Below are positions 1 through 10,317 of a DNA stretch of 64,000 nucleotides, one piece after another. The DNA is from Paludibacter sp. (GTDB lineage: Bacteria > Bacteroidota > Bacteroidia > Bacteroidales > Paludibacteraceae): assembly GCA_028692715.1 (NCBI GenBank), contig JAQUWU010000006.1, forward strand, positions 1-64,000, written 5' to 3'. The notes below the pieces were generated by a model that was not told the origin of the DNA, ran no database searches, and saw only the letters and a list, made by a program, of their open reading frames with translations. Within the stretch, counting starts at the first letter, position 1. Every line of letters starts with the position of its first letter. The translations under genes and the position numbers were made by a program.

Positions 1-2188
1 AAATTTTAACATGTTGTATAGCTGCCATCTCACCATAACCGTTTGCAATAGCACTCAACGAACCAACATAAGGTGCCGATCCGGAAGGTGAATTACCACT
101 TTTTCCCCAGTTTGCACGTATTTTGCCCAATGAAATCATCTCGAAACCTTTCATAAATGTTTCATCGCTAAATATCCATGCTGCACCCACTGTGGGAAAT
201 TTTCCCCAACGAGTGTTTTCGGGCAAACTTGAACTGGCTTCGAAACGATAGCCGGCATTAACAATGTATCTGTCTAAATAAGTGTATTGCGAGTTTATTA
301 ATCCACCCAAATCTTGATATTTTACATGACCGGAACCACCTGAATAGTTTTTCATATTACTTCCAACAGTTGGATCGGTTATTCCCGAACTTGCGTTACC
401 ACTTGTATAACTAATGTATGACGAAGAGTTTTGATCGTTTGTTTGCCAAACAGCACTCATGACTATTTTATGTTTTTCTGCAAAAGTCTTATTGAAAATC
501 AATCTATTTTCTGTTGTCAGATACAATCCATCAGAGCCCCCATCGGAACTTACACCTGTGTATTTACTTATATAGGATTCTCCGGTAACACTTTGAGGCA
601 GATACTTATCGGTTTTATTCATGTTCGATTGAAAACCTACAATTCCCATATAATCTAGACCGTTCGCAATTTGGTAATGCAAATTAAAAATCATAGAACT
701 TGAAATTGCCAACGTACGGTTTTTTGCTTCATACGCCAACGCTACCGGGTTATAAATTTTCCCATTTGTAGCAAAAGAACCCTGAAAATAGGAAAATGGA
801 GTAAAATATTCAGAAGTTGGATTTCCATCGGAACCAATAATATACGGACTCATATTTGGCATTTTTGTCAATGAATTTCCTCTGATTGATGCTTTCTCAT
901 CATCCATATATTTATCTGAATAAGTTGCATTTCTAACGCCACGTGTAAAACTATAATTGGTAGAAATATCCAAACGGTTAGAAAATTTATATTGCATATT
1001 AAATTTCCCGCTGAATCGTTCAAATTTAGTTCCAATAGTTGTTCCTTCTTCGCTCAAATGGCCTAATGATAAACGATAATTTGCTTTCTCACCACCGCCC
1101 GATAATGAAAAACTATTATCAGCTGACATTCCGTTCTGTGTAATTAAATCGAGCCAGTTTACATCCTGATTATATTCTTTAAAATAAACCCATTCCGGAT
1201 CAAAACCAATTTCTTTTGTGTTATATAATAAGTTTAAATAGGTATTTGCCTGACTGGTACCCTGACCTACATCATTTACTGAGTTCCAGATAGCATCTTG
1301 AATCATTGAAACATATTGTTTTGCGTTCAACATAGGAATGGAACTCCCTTCTTTTCTGAATTCGTATTTTGATGAATAGGAAAGAGACATTCTCCCTTTT
1401 TTACCTTTTTTGGTGACAATCAAAAGAACACCATTAGCTCCTTTCGATCCCCAAACAGCAGTTGCAGCAGCATCTTTCAACACTTCAATACTTTCAATAT
1501 CACTTGGAGAAATATTCAGCAACTGACTATAATCGTCGGAGTTTGCTGTTGCAAAATTGAAATCGGAAGAGACATCAACCGGCATTGGAACACCATCTAA
1601 TACAAACAACGGATTAGAATTGGCACTTAAGGACGAAGTTCCACGAATACGAATCGAACTTCCCGAACCGGGATCTGCACCCGTTAAAATATCAACATTA
1701 GCCAAAGCTCCCTGTAATGCATCAGTTACATTTGTAACTCCTGCCACTTCAAGTCCTTCCATCGAAACCTTAGAAATAGCTGACACACGTTCGCGAGGTG
1801 TTTGTCCTAATGCATTTCGTTCTACTCTTTTAGCAGTAACTTCAACCATATTAAGCGCTTTACCATCTTCAACAAGCTTTATATCAATATTTTGTTGTCC
1901 TGAATATTTTACTGTTTGCGATTTAAACCCAACAAACGAAAACATGATAGTAAGATTTTTCTGATTTGGAATGTTTAAAATATACTGCCCATTAAGATCA
2001 ACTATACAACCTCCTAACGAACGATTTTCAGTATTCAATACATAAACATTCGTCCCGGTAAGTGGTTCACCTGTTTGTGAATCTACAACTTTCCCGGTAA
2101 CATAACTTCTTTGCACACCTTGTGCCGAAACTACATGACTTGCAACCAATACAATCAACAATATAATTATTTTTCGAATTATTTTCAT
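1..2188 (-). CDS. SusC/RagA-family TonB-linked outer-membrane receptor (3' end beyond window)
   Basis: Outer-membrane TonB-dependent transporter of the SusC/RagA family, which imports oligosaccharides bound by a partner SusD lipoprotein. Translation from the ATG at 2188 gives about 729 residues: a signal peptide (MKIIRKIIILLIVLVASHVV), a carboxypeptidase-regulatory-like domain (VTGKVVDSQTGEPLTGTNVYV), the plug with ISPSDIESIEVLKDAAATA and the SusC hallmark GSKGANGVLLIVTKKGK, then barrel strands up to the window edge. Full SusC proteins have about 1000 residues, so roughly the last quarter and any SusD gene lie outside. It starts 17 bases after the fasciclin gene and is probably in its operon. 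The substrate is not readable from the sequence; the neighbours suggest pectin-derived sugars. Confidence 0.93.
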   Translation of the reverse strand, partial: MKIIRKIIILLIVLVASHVVSAQGVQRSYVTGKVVDSQTGEPLTGTNVYVLNTENRSLGGCIVDLNGQYILNIPNQKNLTIMFSFVGFKSQTVKYSGQQNIDIKLVEDGKALNMVEVTAKRVERNALGQTPRERVSAISKVSMEGLEVAGVTNVTDALQGALANVDILTGADPGSGSSIRIRGTSSLSANSNPLFVLDGVPMPVDVSSDFNFATANSDDYSQLLNISPSDIESIEVLKDAAATAVWGSKGANGVLLIVTKKGKKGRMSLSYSSKYEFRKEGSSIPMLNAKQYVSMIQDAIWNSVNDVGQGTSQANTYLNLLYNTKEIGFDPEWVYFKEYNQDVNWLDLITQNGMSADNSFSLSGGGEKANYRLSLGHLSEEGTTIGTKFERFSGKFNMQYKFSNRLDISTNYSFTRGVRNATYSDKYMDDEKASIRGNSLTKMPNMSPYIIGSDGNPTSEYFTPFSYFQGSFATNGKIYNPVALAYEAKNRTLAISSSMIFNLHYQIANGLDYMGIVGFQSNMNKTDKYLPQSVTGESYISKYTGVSSDGGSDGLYLTTENRLIFNKTFAEKHKIVMSAVWQTNDQNSSSYISYTSGNASSGITDPTVGSNMKNYSGGSGHVKYQDLGGLINSQYTYLDRYIVNAGYRFEASSSLPENTRWGKFPTVGAAWIFSDETFMKGFEMISLGKIRANWGKSGNSPSGSAPYVGSLSAIANGYGEMAAIQHVKI

Positions 2189-2205
2189 AAGTAGTTCTTT
2201 TTTCA

Positions 2206-4401
2206 TTATTCAGTTTCCAATAATCCATCAATTAAATAGGCTGCACCATCTGCATAGATATAGGGGAAATAACTTATCACTTTCACCATATTTCCCTTTC
2301 CATCTTTTACATACAATTGTCCGTCAGTATCTACTAATGTAAATTTAACAGCCACTCCACTCGCATTTGTTGCAAATGTTTTAATCTCGCCCTGAATACC
2401 AGCACCTGAAAATGGATAATCCAATAAATTACTGGCACCTACATTCACAAAATAACGTTTCAGATAAGATGTCACAGTGCTAGCGGGACTAAAAGGTATT
2501 TTTCCACTAGTCCATCCGGCTAAAATTGCATCATCCTTCGGAATAAATGCTATAAACCGTTCTCCCTGAAGAAAATCAAAAGGAGGCGAAGTTTTATCCA
2601 AAGCGGCTGATTGAATGGCTAATTTAAAGTTGGTAAAAACAACCGGACTCGCAATTGATGTTATCATTGCTTTGAACTGATTGGACTCAGGCACTAATGC
2701 AGAGGCAGTTTCACCCTGAAGAGCATAAGCATTTCCATTGGTCCAGTCCCCATTAATCTTTGTGAATGTAGGAACTTTTGCATCATCACCTAAATTAAAT
2801 AGCGCCGAAGAATAAACCTTATTTCCTTTGGTATAAATGTAGTTATATGAATTTAAGGTACGATAAATCGCCTCGTCGCCTTTAGTCGTTAAAAGCTCTG
2901 TACCAACATGTCCACTAGCAAAAGTTTTCTTCTGACTACGTGACATTGCGGTGAATCCAAGGTCGCCATCTATCTGAACTTCCTGAGCTCCGTATTTTTT
3001 CGAATTCAGGTTCTGATATTGAATCGCTCTTCCTTCGAGATTTGTGTACATTGTAATCATGTGATCGGTAGGATAGAATACATTGAATTTTATTGCATCA
3101 GAAATGAGTGTTTGAACTAATTGAGCATTTTTCATCATATCCAATATTATATTGTAATTTGGATTACAATACATAGGCGAAGTAACTTTTTCGAACATTG
3201 GAGGTATTAACACATGATCCAAACCGTAAAGTGATCCATTTGTACAAATACTTTTCATTTTAGCTGATGTTCTGTCAAATTGAATAAGCGAACCATAAGA
3301 TGTTTTCAATTCGCCGGCTTCTATTTGCTCTGGAAACAAAATAGTACCTGCATAAAAATGGTTTTGAAGTAATGCTAGCAATGGTTCAAAATGTACTGAA
3401 TCGATTGAAGAATAATAGGGCGACCAATATTTATTAAAAAATGCCTGCATGGCTGTATTATCAGGAGCAAACAGACTATAAGCTCCATATGATAATATTG
3501 CTAATTGAGTATAATCGGAAACCGGCCATTCCGATGCTATTGGAGGCAATTGATCTCCATGATTCATAATATACAATGAATCGCCATTCCCGTATTCAGC
3601 TGTTGAAGTAGCATCATATTCAAAAGTCACAAAACGATTGTACGCATTCTTGAACTGATCAAAACCCTGAGCATTTTCCAGGGTTTTGTAAATTGTTTCA
3701 AGAGGTTCCAACACCTGATCCAAGACATAAACATAGCCATTATCAGTCACAATAGCGTATTCTTTTACAGATGCATTCGACACATTAAATCCGGCTGAAC
3801 CAGTCCATTTAGAACCTGGATAGAAAAATTCATAATTTGATTTTGCATCGATCATAAAGCTTTCGAATAAATTATACGAAAAAACAGGTAAAAATCTGTC
3901 TTTGTGAATCACTCTACGTGGAAAATCGTTATAAGCAGGATCTGGAACAACAGAAATAGCATCACGACTTTTGGTTCTGTATTTATAATACATTCCCTTT
4001 AATACATTTTCAGATTCAACGCCATTTGGTTTGTAATTTTCGAACGCTTCTTTGGTAAACGAATAAAATACAAGGTGATAACCAACCAGTTTCGTCAAAA
4101 CAGAATCGGGAACGGCTGCAACCGAACTATAATTATGCTTATCGAGATAAACCTGAAAAGCTGAATCGGTAGGTGCCATTACAGTAATTACACCTTTGCC
4201 CTGAACAAGGTCTTTGAACGATGTTCTTTCAACAGCTTCCAGAAAGAGTTTAAAATTACCTTTCTTTTCGAGCACTTCCCACGAATTACCTTTCAGCCAA
4301 TCGGGAGTTTGATAGTATTTTTCTAATTCGGTTTGGCATGATGCAAAAACCAAAAGAATCCCTATCAAAAATGCAGACCATTTGTAAGTGATTTTTTTCA
4401 T
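2206..4401 (-). CDS. Lipoprotein with four fasciclin (FAS1) repeats
   Basis: Predicted surface or periplasmic lipoprotein of 731 residues. A signal peptide ends in a lipobox (VFASC, Cys22). Four FAS1-like repeats are seen by their conserved strand [FY]-x-P-[TDK]-[DN]: VMAPTDSAF near residue 75, LFAPDNTAM near 310, VFYPTDHMI near 440 and AFIPKDDAI near 630. FAS1 domains mediate adhesion or ligand binding. The gene lies directly upstream of susC on the same strand (17-base gap), so it is probably an accessory glycan-binding protein of this locus. Its ligand is unknown. Family assignment is firm; the binding role is inferred from context. Confidence 0.85.
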   Translation of the reverse strand: MKKITYKWSAFLIGILLVFASCQTELEKYYQTPDWLKGNSWEVLEKKGNFKLFLEAVERTSFKDLVQGKGVITVMAPTDSAFQVYLDKHNYSSVAAVPDSVLTKLVGYHLVFYSFTKEAFENYKPNGVESENVLKGMYYKYRTKSRDAISVVPDPAYNDFPRRVIHKDRFLPVFSYNLFESFMIDAKSNYEFFYPGSKWTGSAGFNVSNASVKEYAIVTDNGYVYVLDQVLEPLETIYKTLENAQGFDQFKNAYNRFVTFEYDATSTAEYGNGDSLYIMNHGDQLPPIASEWPVSDYTQLAILSYGAYSLFAPDNTAMQAFFNKYWSPYYSSIDSVHFEPLLALLQNHFYAGTILFPEQIEAGELKTSYGSLIQFDRTSAKMKSICTNGSLYGLDHVLIPPMFEKVTSPMYCNPNYNIILDMMKNAQLVQTLISDAIKFNVFYPTDHMITMYTNLEGRAIQYQNLNSKKYGAQEVQIDGDLGFTAMSRSQKKTFASGHVGTELLTTKGDEAIYRTLNSYNYIYTKGNKVYSSALFNLGDDAKVPTFTKINGDWTNGNAYALQGETASALVPESNQFKAMITSIASPVVFTNFKLAIQSAALDKTSPPFDFLQGERFIAFIPKDDAILAGWTSGKIPFSPASTVTSYLKRYFVNVGASNLLDYPFSGAGIQGEIKTFATNASGVAVKFTLVDTDGQLYVKDGKGNMVKVISYFPYIYADGAAYLIDGLLETE

Positions 4402-4450
4402 AAATTATTATTATACAGAGTTATATCGTATTTTAATCAGATTTTATTTT

Positions 4451-6553
4451 TTATGGCATAGGTAGTAAACCTTCCCATTTCACGTTCCAGTTTCCATCTT
4501 TTGGGAAACCGGGATTTTTCAACTTATTTCCATCCCATCCGGCACACATCATGGCTACTGCTGTAAGTAATCCACCATTTCCGGGTAAATAAATTCTCAA
4601 ACGTGTGTCTTGATAATTATGTCCATTTACCAGATAAGTATTTGTACGCTTGTCCATTAATAAAGCTCCAACTGCTTTTTCCGGTTCACCCAGTCGGGCT
4701 GCACTCATAGCGGTCATTGGATAATCCCACCCCCATGTTTTTCCCCAGTTCCAGTTATCCCAAATCCAGTTTAGAGTATTTTTCATATAATCGGTTCGAG
4801 TCAGAGGACATTTAGGTAATATTCCAAAAGCTCCTAATACGGCCATATGATCCGAGCTAAACCGAATATCTTTATAAGTATCTGTTGCTGTTTCAGCTGC
4901 CAAATATAAACTATCCTGATATGCAAGTGGAGAAAGTTTATCTATCATTTCGTCCCATTGCAGACTTCGTTTTTGACCCATTCTCTCACGCCACTTTTGT
5001 GCCACATTCATTGCATAATACCAGTAAGATAGTTCAAAAGGAGGATTTACAGTTTCTGAAGCGCGTAAAGTTTCCTGTGCAGGAATAATACCTTTTAGTA
5101 CATATCTTCCTTCCAATAAATCATAATCGGCAAATGAATACATGAATTTAGCTGTTTCATCAATCAATCCGGCATACTTTTTCAACACTTCTTCAGTTGG
5201 ATTACTTCGATAAACTAATTCGGCCAAATAAATAATGTGTGGTTGTTGCCAGATAAGAAATGAACCGACTTTGGAAGGTGCTTCTGTTCCGGAAGGATCG
5301 GTCATTTTCATCCACCGAGCTCCTTTAAAACCTTGTCGTGCAGCTATTTCCTGTGCAACAGGCAATGCTTTGTTATACCAGCCTAATGTTCTTTCCAATA
5401 AATCGGAGCGTCCCCAAAGTGCAAATTGTGCATCGTGCCACCAAATCATCTCCAGGTGAAATTTCCCATACCATGAATTGTAAGTCAAACCAGTTTCCTG
5501 AGGCGGAGTAGTTCCTGCACACTGAATTGCCAATAAATATTGCGAAAGTACTACACGGCGTTCAAGCTCTGGTGCCCGTTTATCTTTACATTGCGAAAAA
5601 TCGACGGCTGCACCTTTCGTCCAAAATGATTCCCAATACTTTTCGGATGCAATTAGTGTTTGAGCAAATGTAATTTGAGTTTTTAAAGAAGGTTCTTTTT
5701 CAGTAAACGATGTTGTAAACGAAAATTGATCGGATGAAGGTTGAAGTAAAAAGTAATTTTTTCCCTTTTCGATAAGTTTTGCCTGACCTTCCCACAGAAT
5801 ATTCACAAAATAAATAGTTTTGTCAATTTCCCGCTTCAGTAAAGCCGAGTTTTCTGTTTGTCGAACAATTGTTGTATTGTGTTTTTCATCACTTGTCCAA
5901 TCACAACCATCGTCAGTATGATTACCGGAAGGATACGGGAAATGAAATTTAATTGCAGGATGTGCTATTGAATTAACTTTTACAGCTATCAAATCTAATT
6001 GAGGATGACAGCTTGTTTCAACAGTTACTTTTTCATGGTTAATTTCAAACTGACTTGTAATCAGCCCTTTCCACAAATCAAGTTGTTGATTTATATTGTT
6101 GATATTATTAAAGTCAGCTGAAGAAAATTCAAATCCTACGATGCCTAAATGAAGTCGATGAGGATTGGCTCGAAACCAATTAGCTGCATCTTGCTGACGA
6201 CCGGGCTCATTAAATTGAACTGAATAGGGTTCTTCTTTCCCTCTGAAATTATAGTTCTTAAGCGTTTCTTCGTGACGATAATTGTTTGGATTAGCAAAAC
6301 TGTGCCAACCCCACTGACTTTGAGTTCCTAATGGAACACCTTGTGTATATTTTTGTGGAAAAGACTGTAAACCTGTAGCATCAACTGTATAAGCAAATTC
6401 GCCATTCCCAACTGAAAATGAAGCAAGCGAATCAAATGCGTTGACGTGAGGATTATTTCTGTTTACTAATGCTTTACGGTCAATATGTGTTTTTTCTTGT
6501 GCATTACAGGCAAAAAGAATAAATATAGAACAAGCATAGAAAAATGTCCGCAT
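4451..6553 (-). CDS. Six-hairpin (alpha/alpha)6 glycoside hydrolase, GH65-like
   Basis: Secreted glycosidase-like protein of 700 residues with an N-terminal signal ending IFILFAC, which fits a lipoprotein. It opens with NPHVNAFDSLASFSVGNGEF, has a beta-sandwich-like first half, and then a helical second half containing YGKFHLEMIWWHDAQFALWGR. The latter resembles the catalytic region of GH65 and related six-hairpin clans. I cannot assign the CAZy family firmly; GH65-like is the best guess and the substrate is open. It is upstream of and codirectional with the fasciclin and susC genes, with 49 bases between. A Bacteroidota -7 element lies upstream at 6590-6597, so it may be the first gene of a transcript. 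Confidence 0.7.
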   Translation of the reverse strand: MRTFFYACSIFILFACNAQEKTHIDRKALVNRNNPHVNAFDSLASFSVGNGEFAYTVDATGLQSFPQKYTQGVPLGTQSQWGWHSFANPNNYRHEETLKNYNFRGKEEPYSVQFNEPGRQQDAANWFRANPHRLHLGIVGFEFSSADFNNINNINQQLDLWKGLITSQFEINHEKVTVETSCHPQLDLIAVKVNSIAHPAIKFHFPYPSGNHTDDGCDWTSDEKHNTTIVRQTENSALLKREIDKTIYFVNILWEGQAKLIEKGKNYFLLQPSSDQFSFTTSFTEKEPSLKTQITFAQTLIASEKYWESFWTKGAAVDFSQCKDKRAPELERRVVLSQYLLAIQCAGTTPPQETGLTYNSWYGKFHLEMIWWHDAQFALWGRSDLLERTLGWYNKALPVAQEIAARQGFKGARWMKMTDPSGTEAPSKVGSFLIWQQPHIIYLAELVYRSNPTEEVLKKYAGLIDETAKFMYSFADYDLLEGRYVLKGIIPAQETLRASETVNPPFELSYWYYAMNVAQKWRERMGQKRSLQWDEMIDKLSPLAYQDSLYLAAETATDTYKDIRFSSDHMAVLGAFGILPKCPLTRTDYMKNTLNWIWDNWNWGKTWGWDYPMTAMSAARLGEPEKAVGALLMDKRTNTYLVNGHNYQDTRLRIYLPGNGGLLTAVAMMCAGWDGNKLKNPGFPKDGNWNVKWEGLLPMP

Positions 6554-6589
6554 AGTGATTTTTTTTGAAATACTAAATTATAAGGGTTA

Positions 6590-6597
6590 CAAATATA
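6590..6597 (-). promoter_or_regulatory. Bacteroidota -7 promoter element
   Basis: On the minus strand this reads TATATTTG, matching the Bacteroidota -7 consensus TAnnTTTG, about 37 bases before the six-hairpin glycosidase start. No clear -33 TTG was seen, so the call rests on one motif and its position. Confidence 0.45.
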
Positions 6598-6722
6598 TGG
6601 ATTCGCAATGTTAATTAATCTATAACGAATGACCTTAATCATACACTTTTTGATGGACGAATCTGTTAAACTATAATTCCATCTAGCAAAATAGAAATTA
6701 ACAATATAGTAAGCTCTAAGTT

Positions 6723-8159
6723 TTATCTTTTTAAAAATACTTTTGTAGACATGGTCTTGCTGTTACATTCAAGGAAAACTATATAAATTCCATTGGGTAG
6801 TCTCACACCGTCATTCGTTTCACCATACCAACGCAAATTAACTTCATCCAAATTCTCACTTTTATAACTATACACTATCTGACCAATAGGATTTACAATT
6901 TTCAAAAGGCTATTTTTTGAATTAGTCTTATACTGTATATTAATTGAAGACGTTCCAGGATTAGGATATGTAATCAATTTAAAGGTGTTTTCTACAAGAT
7001 TTTTGTTTGAATTAATCAAATTTGAATCTTTTGCCAAACGATACACTTCGCTACCGGCTAATAGAAATCCGCCTAATGCAAAGTCATCGAAATCAGGCAT
7101 TTTGTCATACGTCAATGGCTGACCATCAGCAGGTTTACTGCCTGCAGACTGTACATAACCCAAGCTTCCGTTAGAGTGCAAAGCTGAATTTACAAGTCCA
7201 TTCCAACCTTTTACAACAGTAGGGTAATAAATTGCTGAATCAAGAACATTATGATTGATTCCCCAAGCCAAACCAAAAGTATAAAAAACGGTTCCCGAAG
7301 TTTCTTTTCCACCATAATCATTCTGATCACCCAAATTACAGTTCCAAAAGCCATCGGCACGTTGAAGTTGAATCAACTTACCCGCCATTTGCTTAAATGT
7401 AGTCAGATACTCTTCACGATGAGGAGCTTCAAGGGGTAATACATCTAGCGTGCGAGTAAGCGCTGCGAAAACCCAACCATTTCCACGCGACCAATATACT
7501 GGTAATCCATTCGGACTAACGGTTGGAGGCAAATAGTCTTTATCCCGATACCACAATGAATCAGCAGGATTATACAAGCCCGGTCCACCTTCAATCGTTT
7601 TTGTGTGATTATACAAATCAAACATTTTTTCATAATACTTATTATCTGAAGTCACATTCCCATATTTTGCAAATACAGGCATAGCCATATGTAATGCATC
7701 AATCCACCACCAATCATCCACTTTTGTTGAATTGACCATATCATCGAGACTCAACTTAAGCATAGCTATTCTATCGGGTTTTGGTTCAATCTGGTACAAC
7801 TCAATATAGGTCTGAAAACAACACTGATTATCAGCGATACGGGTTGGAGTAGTTCCAGTATAAGTTGGTTGCCATTTATGAAATGTCCCCCAATCCACTG
7901 CATATTTATACAATGTTGCATTATTATTGATATAATACAATTGCATTAAACCTTCAAAATAAGTTCCACGAGTCCATAAATTGCTGGGACGAGTTTTATT
8001 GGTCACAATTGTTTGAGTGGGATCAGGCCATTTATTCAGGAAATAATTGTTTGCAAGTGTCATCTTCTCCAACACTTTTTGCTTCGACGGCAACTCCTGA
8101 GAGGAAAGATTAAAAATAAAACCAAGAAAGAAAAAAAGGCAAACACTTAAATACTTCAT
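6723..8159 (-). CDS. GH105 unsaturated rhamnogalacturonyl hydrolase with T9SS tail
   Basis: Predicted secreted GH105 enzyme (YteR/YesR family), which removes the unsaturated uronic acid left by pectin or rhamnogalacturonan lyases. The 478 residues hold a signal peptide ending near SSQ-E21, then the (alpha/alpha)6 domain with TRGTYFEGLMQLY (63-75), DDWWWIDALHMAMPVF (148-163, region of the catalytic Asp) and YWSRGNGWVFAAL (222-234). The C-terminal ~80 residues (from about TYPNPGTSSINIQYK) are a type A T9SS sorting domain ending KVFLKR. The lyase gene at 11.6 kb would make its substrate. The fused T9SS tail suggests it is exported across the outer membrane rather than kept in the periplasm. Confidence 0.88.
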   Translation of the reverse strand: MKYLSVCLFFFLGFIFNLSSQELPSKQKVLEKMTLANNYFLNKWPDPTQTIVTNKTRPSNLWTRGTYFEGLMQLYYINNNATLYKYAVDWGTFHKWQPTYTGTTPTRIADNQCCFQTYIELYQIEPKPDRIAMLKLSLDDMVNSTKVDDWWWIDALHMAMPVFAKYGNVTSDNKYYEKMFDLYNHTKTIEGGPGLYNPADSLWYRDKDYLPPTVSPNGLPVYWSRGNGWVFAALTRTLDVLPLEAPHREEYLTTFKQMAGKLIQLQRADGFWNCNLGDQNDYGGKETSGTVFYTFGLAWGINHNVLDSAIYYPTVVKGWNGLVNSALHSNGSLGYVQSAGSKPADGQPLTYDKMPDFDDFALGGFLLAGSEVYRLAKDSNLINSNKNLVENTFKLITYPNPGTSSINIQYKTNSKNSLLKIVNPIGQIVYSYKSENLDEVNLRWYGETNDGVRLPNGIYIVFLECNSKTMSTKVFLKR

Positions 8160-8246
8160 GAAAATGGAATTTTAAACAATTGTAAATCAAAAAGTAATTA
8201 TGTACTGCATTTTACTGCAACACATAATTACCCTTAAAAATTAAAT

Positions 8247-10133
8247 TTATTTTACAAATTTGATGGGTTGTAACTCTTTACTTATAATCACATATACACC
8301 TTTCGATAAAGATTGTGTATTTATTGATTTATCAGTTGAAGTTAAAACTTTCATTCCGGCAGAGTTGTAGATTACTATTGATTTCTGATCAGGGTTATTA
8401 ACAAAACCATTACTATAATAAATGCTACTTTTTCCATTTACATTATCAATACTTGTTATCGGATATTCATATTTTGCTGTTGGATTTAACAAATAAGCCG
8501 CTGAGTTTTTAAGAACATTAATTGCATTTGAATTAAAGTAAGAATAGGCTGAACTTTCATAACTAAGAGCTACTAATAAATATTTTGTTGTTGCATTGTT
8601 TTGAATTTCATGCACCTGAATTCCAGTTGAATTCACAGTGGCAATAGTATGAGAAGTTAAACTTGGATCAAGAGTCGCAACATCAGAAGCATATTGTATT
8701 GCAGTTGTAAGTGTCGATGGAAGATTATCATAATAATTCAAAGTTGTTCCAGTAAAGTTTACATTAGCAAAAATAGGATGGTTTTGTAATTCTGTTTCAA
8801 CATCAGCACTACTAGTTCCTGCAACTGCACCACTCGGATTAATTGTTGACCAACTCCATCTTCCTGAATTATAGAAAAAAGCTTTTAAATTTAACATTGG
8901 CTTTACTCCTACTAAAGCTTTAGATGCAACTGCCGTTACATTAGTTCCTGCAACATTTGAATGAAGTACAATCAAATCATAATTAGCATAAAAAGCATTA
9001 ATATCGGCAGGTGCTGTGGAGCTTGCAGTCAGGTAACTAATGTAATAATCGCTAAATGCCGACAATAAAAGATTATCGTTTGCTTCTGCAACGCCATTTG
9101 CAGTTAGCATACCAATATTTTTCTTGGTTGAAATAGTTGGAGTAACAGTATACACTTTTGTGCTCAGATCTTGAGCTGTAACTGTAATACTTAAAGTACC
9201 ATTTGTGCTGAAATTATAATTAGTACCTGAAGTGAAATTTGCTGATGCAGTTTCAGAATTTAAGGTAAAAACAACCGGCCAATTACCTAATGGACCTTCA
9301 AAACTTGGAAAATCGCATGATATAGCACCAGAAGTTTCTTCAATAGCAGCTTTCCGTCCATTAATGGATAATGATGTAATGGCTTTATCAGTATCCGGAG
9401 TTGCTTTTACTGTAATGTTTGCAGTATAATCAACCGGAGTTGTGCCGTCAGTAATGGTATAAGTAACAGGTCCGTTTCCAAAATTTTGAACGCCAGTAGG
9501 TGTGTAACTTATAGCAGTTCCACCTAAAGTTACATCGGGAGTAACTGACGAAATATCAGTACCATATGGTAATTCAAGTGTAATGGTTTTAGCATCGTTA
9601 TCAACAACAGCACTTTTTGTTCCAATATTAAAAGAGACAATTGATGGAACTTTTGGAGCATAAAAAAAAGTAAAAAATGAAGTCCAGGCACTGTTACTAT
9701 CTTTTCCCTGCACCTTAATTTTAACAGGAACATCTTTGTTTACAGCTATTACATAATCTTTACAAACTCCCGTGCCAGCCAAGGCTATATTTGCACCGGC
9801 ATCAATGTTTACTACTAAACCACGGCCTGAAGCAATATTAGCTGTGATAACCAAAGAATCACATTTTTCAAGGTAAAACTCAATGGTACGGCCGGATTTT
9901 ATATCAAAGGTCTTAGTTGCAGTTCCACATTTACCTGCAGTTCCACTATTTCCAAAATTAACCACTGTTATCCAGCGATCAGTGGATGCTTTAGCTTTTT
10001 CAGTTGAAACGGCATCATAATCCATGGTAAGAATACCACCAACAGTCGTTAAATCAAAGTTTATCTCTGCTTTTGCAGTTAAATAAAATAAAGAAATGAG
10101 CATTAATAGCCCAAGAGTAGTAATTTTTCTCAT
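8247..10133 (-). CDS. T9SS-secreted protein with Ig-like and ThuA-like domains
   Basis: About 628 residues, function unknown. I place the start at 10133, not the upstream ATG at 10211, because MRKITTLGLLMLISLFYLTAKA is then an N-terminal signal peptide and a -7 element lies at 10197-10204. After a beta-rich domain come two Ig-like/DUF5018-like segments (SIVSFNIGTKSAVVDNDAKT; ITSLSINGRKAAIEE). Next is a segment with NIGMLTAN, NAFYANYDLIVLHS and ELQNHPIF. This resembles a ThuA-like class I glutamine-amidotransferase fold, often found with sugar metabolism. The tail ending QSLSKGVYVIISK is a T9SS sorting domain. The ThuA reading is tentative. Confidence 0.7.
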   Translation of the reverse strand: MRKITTLGLLMLISLFYLTAKAEINFDLTTVGGILTMDYDAVSTEKAKASTDRWITVVNFGNSGTAGKCGTATKTFDIKSGRTIEFYLEKCDSLVITANIASGRGLVVNIDAGANIALAGTGVCKDYVIAVNKDVPVKIKVQGKDSNSAWTSFFTFFYAPKVPSIVSFNIGTKSAVVDNDAKTITLELPYGTDISSVTPDVTLGGTAISYTPTGVQNFGNGPVTYTITDGTTPVDYTANITVKATPDTDKAITSLSINGRKAAIEETSGAISCDFPSFEGPLGNWPVVFTLNSETASANFTSGTNYNFSTNGTLSITVTAQDLSTKVYTVTPTISTKKNIGMLTANGVAEANDNLLLSAFSDYYISYLTASSTAPADINAFYANYDLIVLHSNVAGTNVTAVASKALVGVKPMLNLKAFFYNSGRWSWSTINPSGAVAGTSSADVETELQNHPIFANVNFTGTTLNYYDNLPSTLTTAIQYASDVATLDPSLTSHTIATVNSTGIQVHEIQNNATTKYLLVALSYESSAYSYFNSNAINVLKNSAAYLLNPTAKYEYPITSIDNVNGKSSIYYSNGFVNNPDQKSIVIYNSAGMKVLTSTDKSINTQSLSKGVYVIISKELQPIKFVK

Positions 10134-10196
10134 AAAACATTCGATTGTATTGATTAATAATAGATTATGTGAATGGTTTTTAATCATTTTCACATT

Positions 10197-10204
10197 CAAA
10201 GATA
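10197..10204 (-). promoter_or_regulatory. Bacteroidota -7 promoter element
   Basis: The minus strand reads TATCTTTG, a match to TAnnTTTG, 64 bases before the ATG at 10133. It lies downstream of the alternative ATG at 10211, which supports the shorter protein. Confidence 0.45.
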
Positions 10205-10317
10205 AATACATTAAAATTACCGAATTGTGTTTTTTTTGATTGTATATATATTCATTTTGATATATATTATATGAATTAATTTTTAGGTCAATTGAATAAC
10301 GAAAAGAATACCAAAAG

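Noticed and set aside
1557-1964. A 135-residue plus-strand ORF opposite susC
   Set aside because: The minus frame holds the SusC plug motifs; the plus frame has no recognisable feature or promoter.
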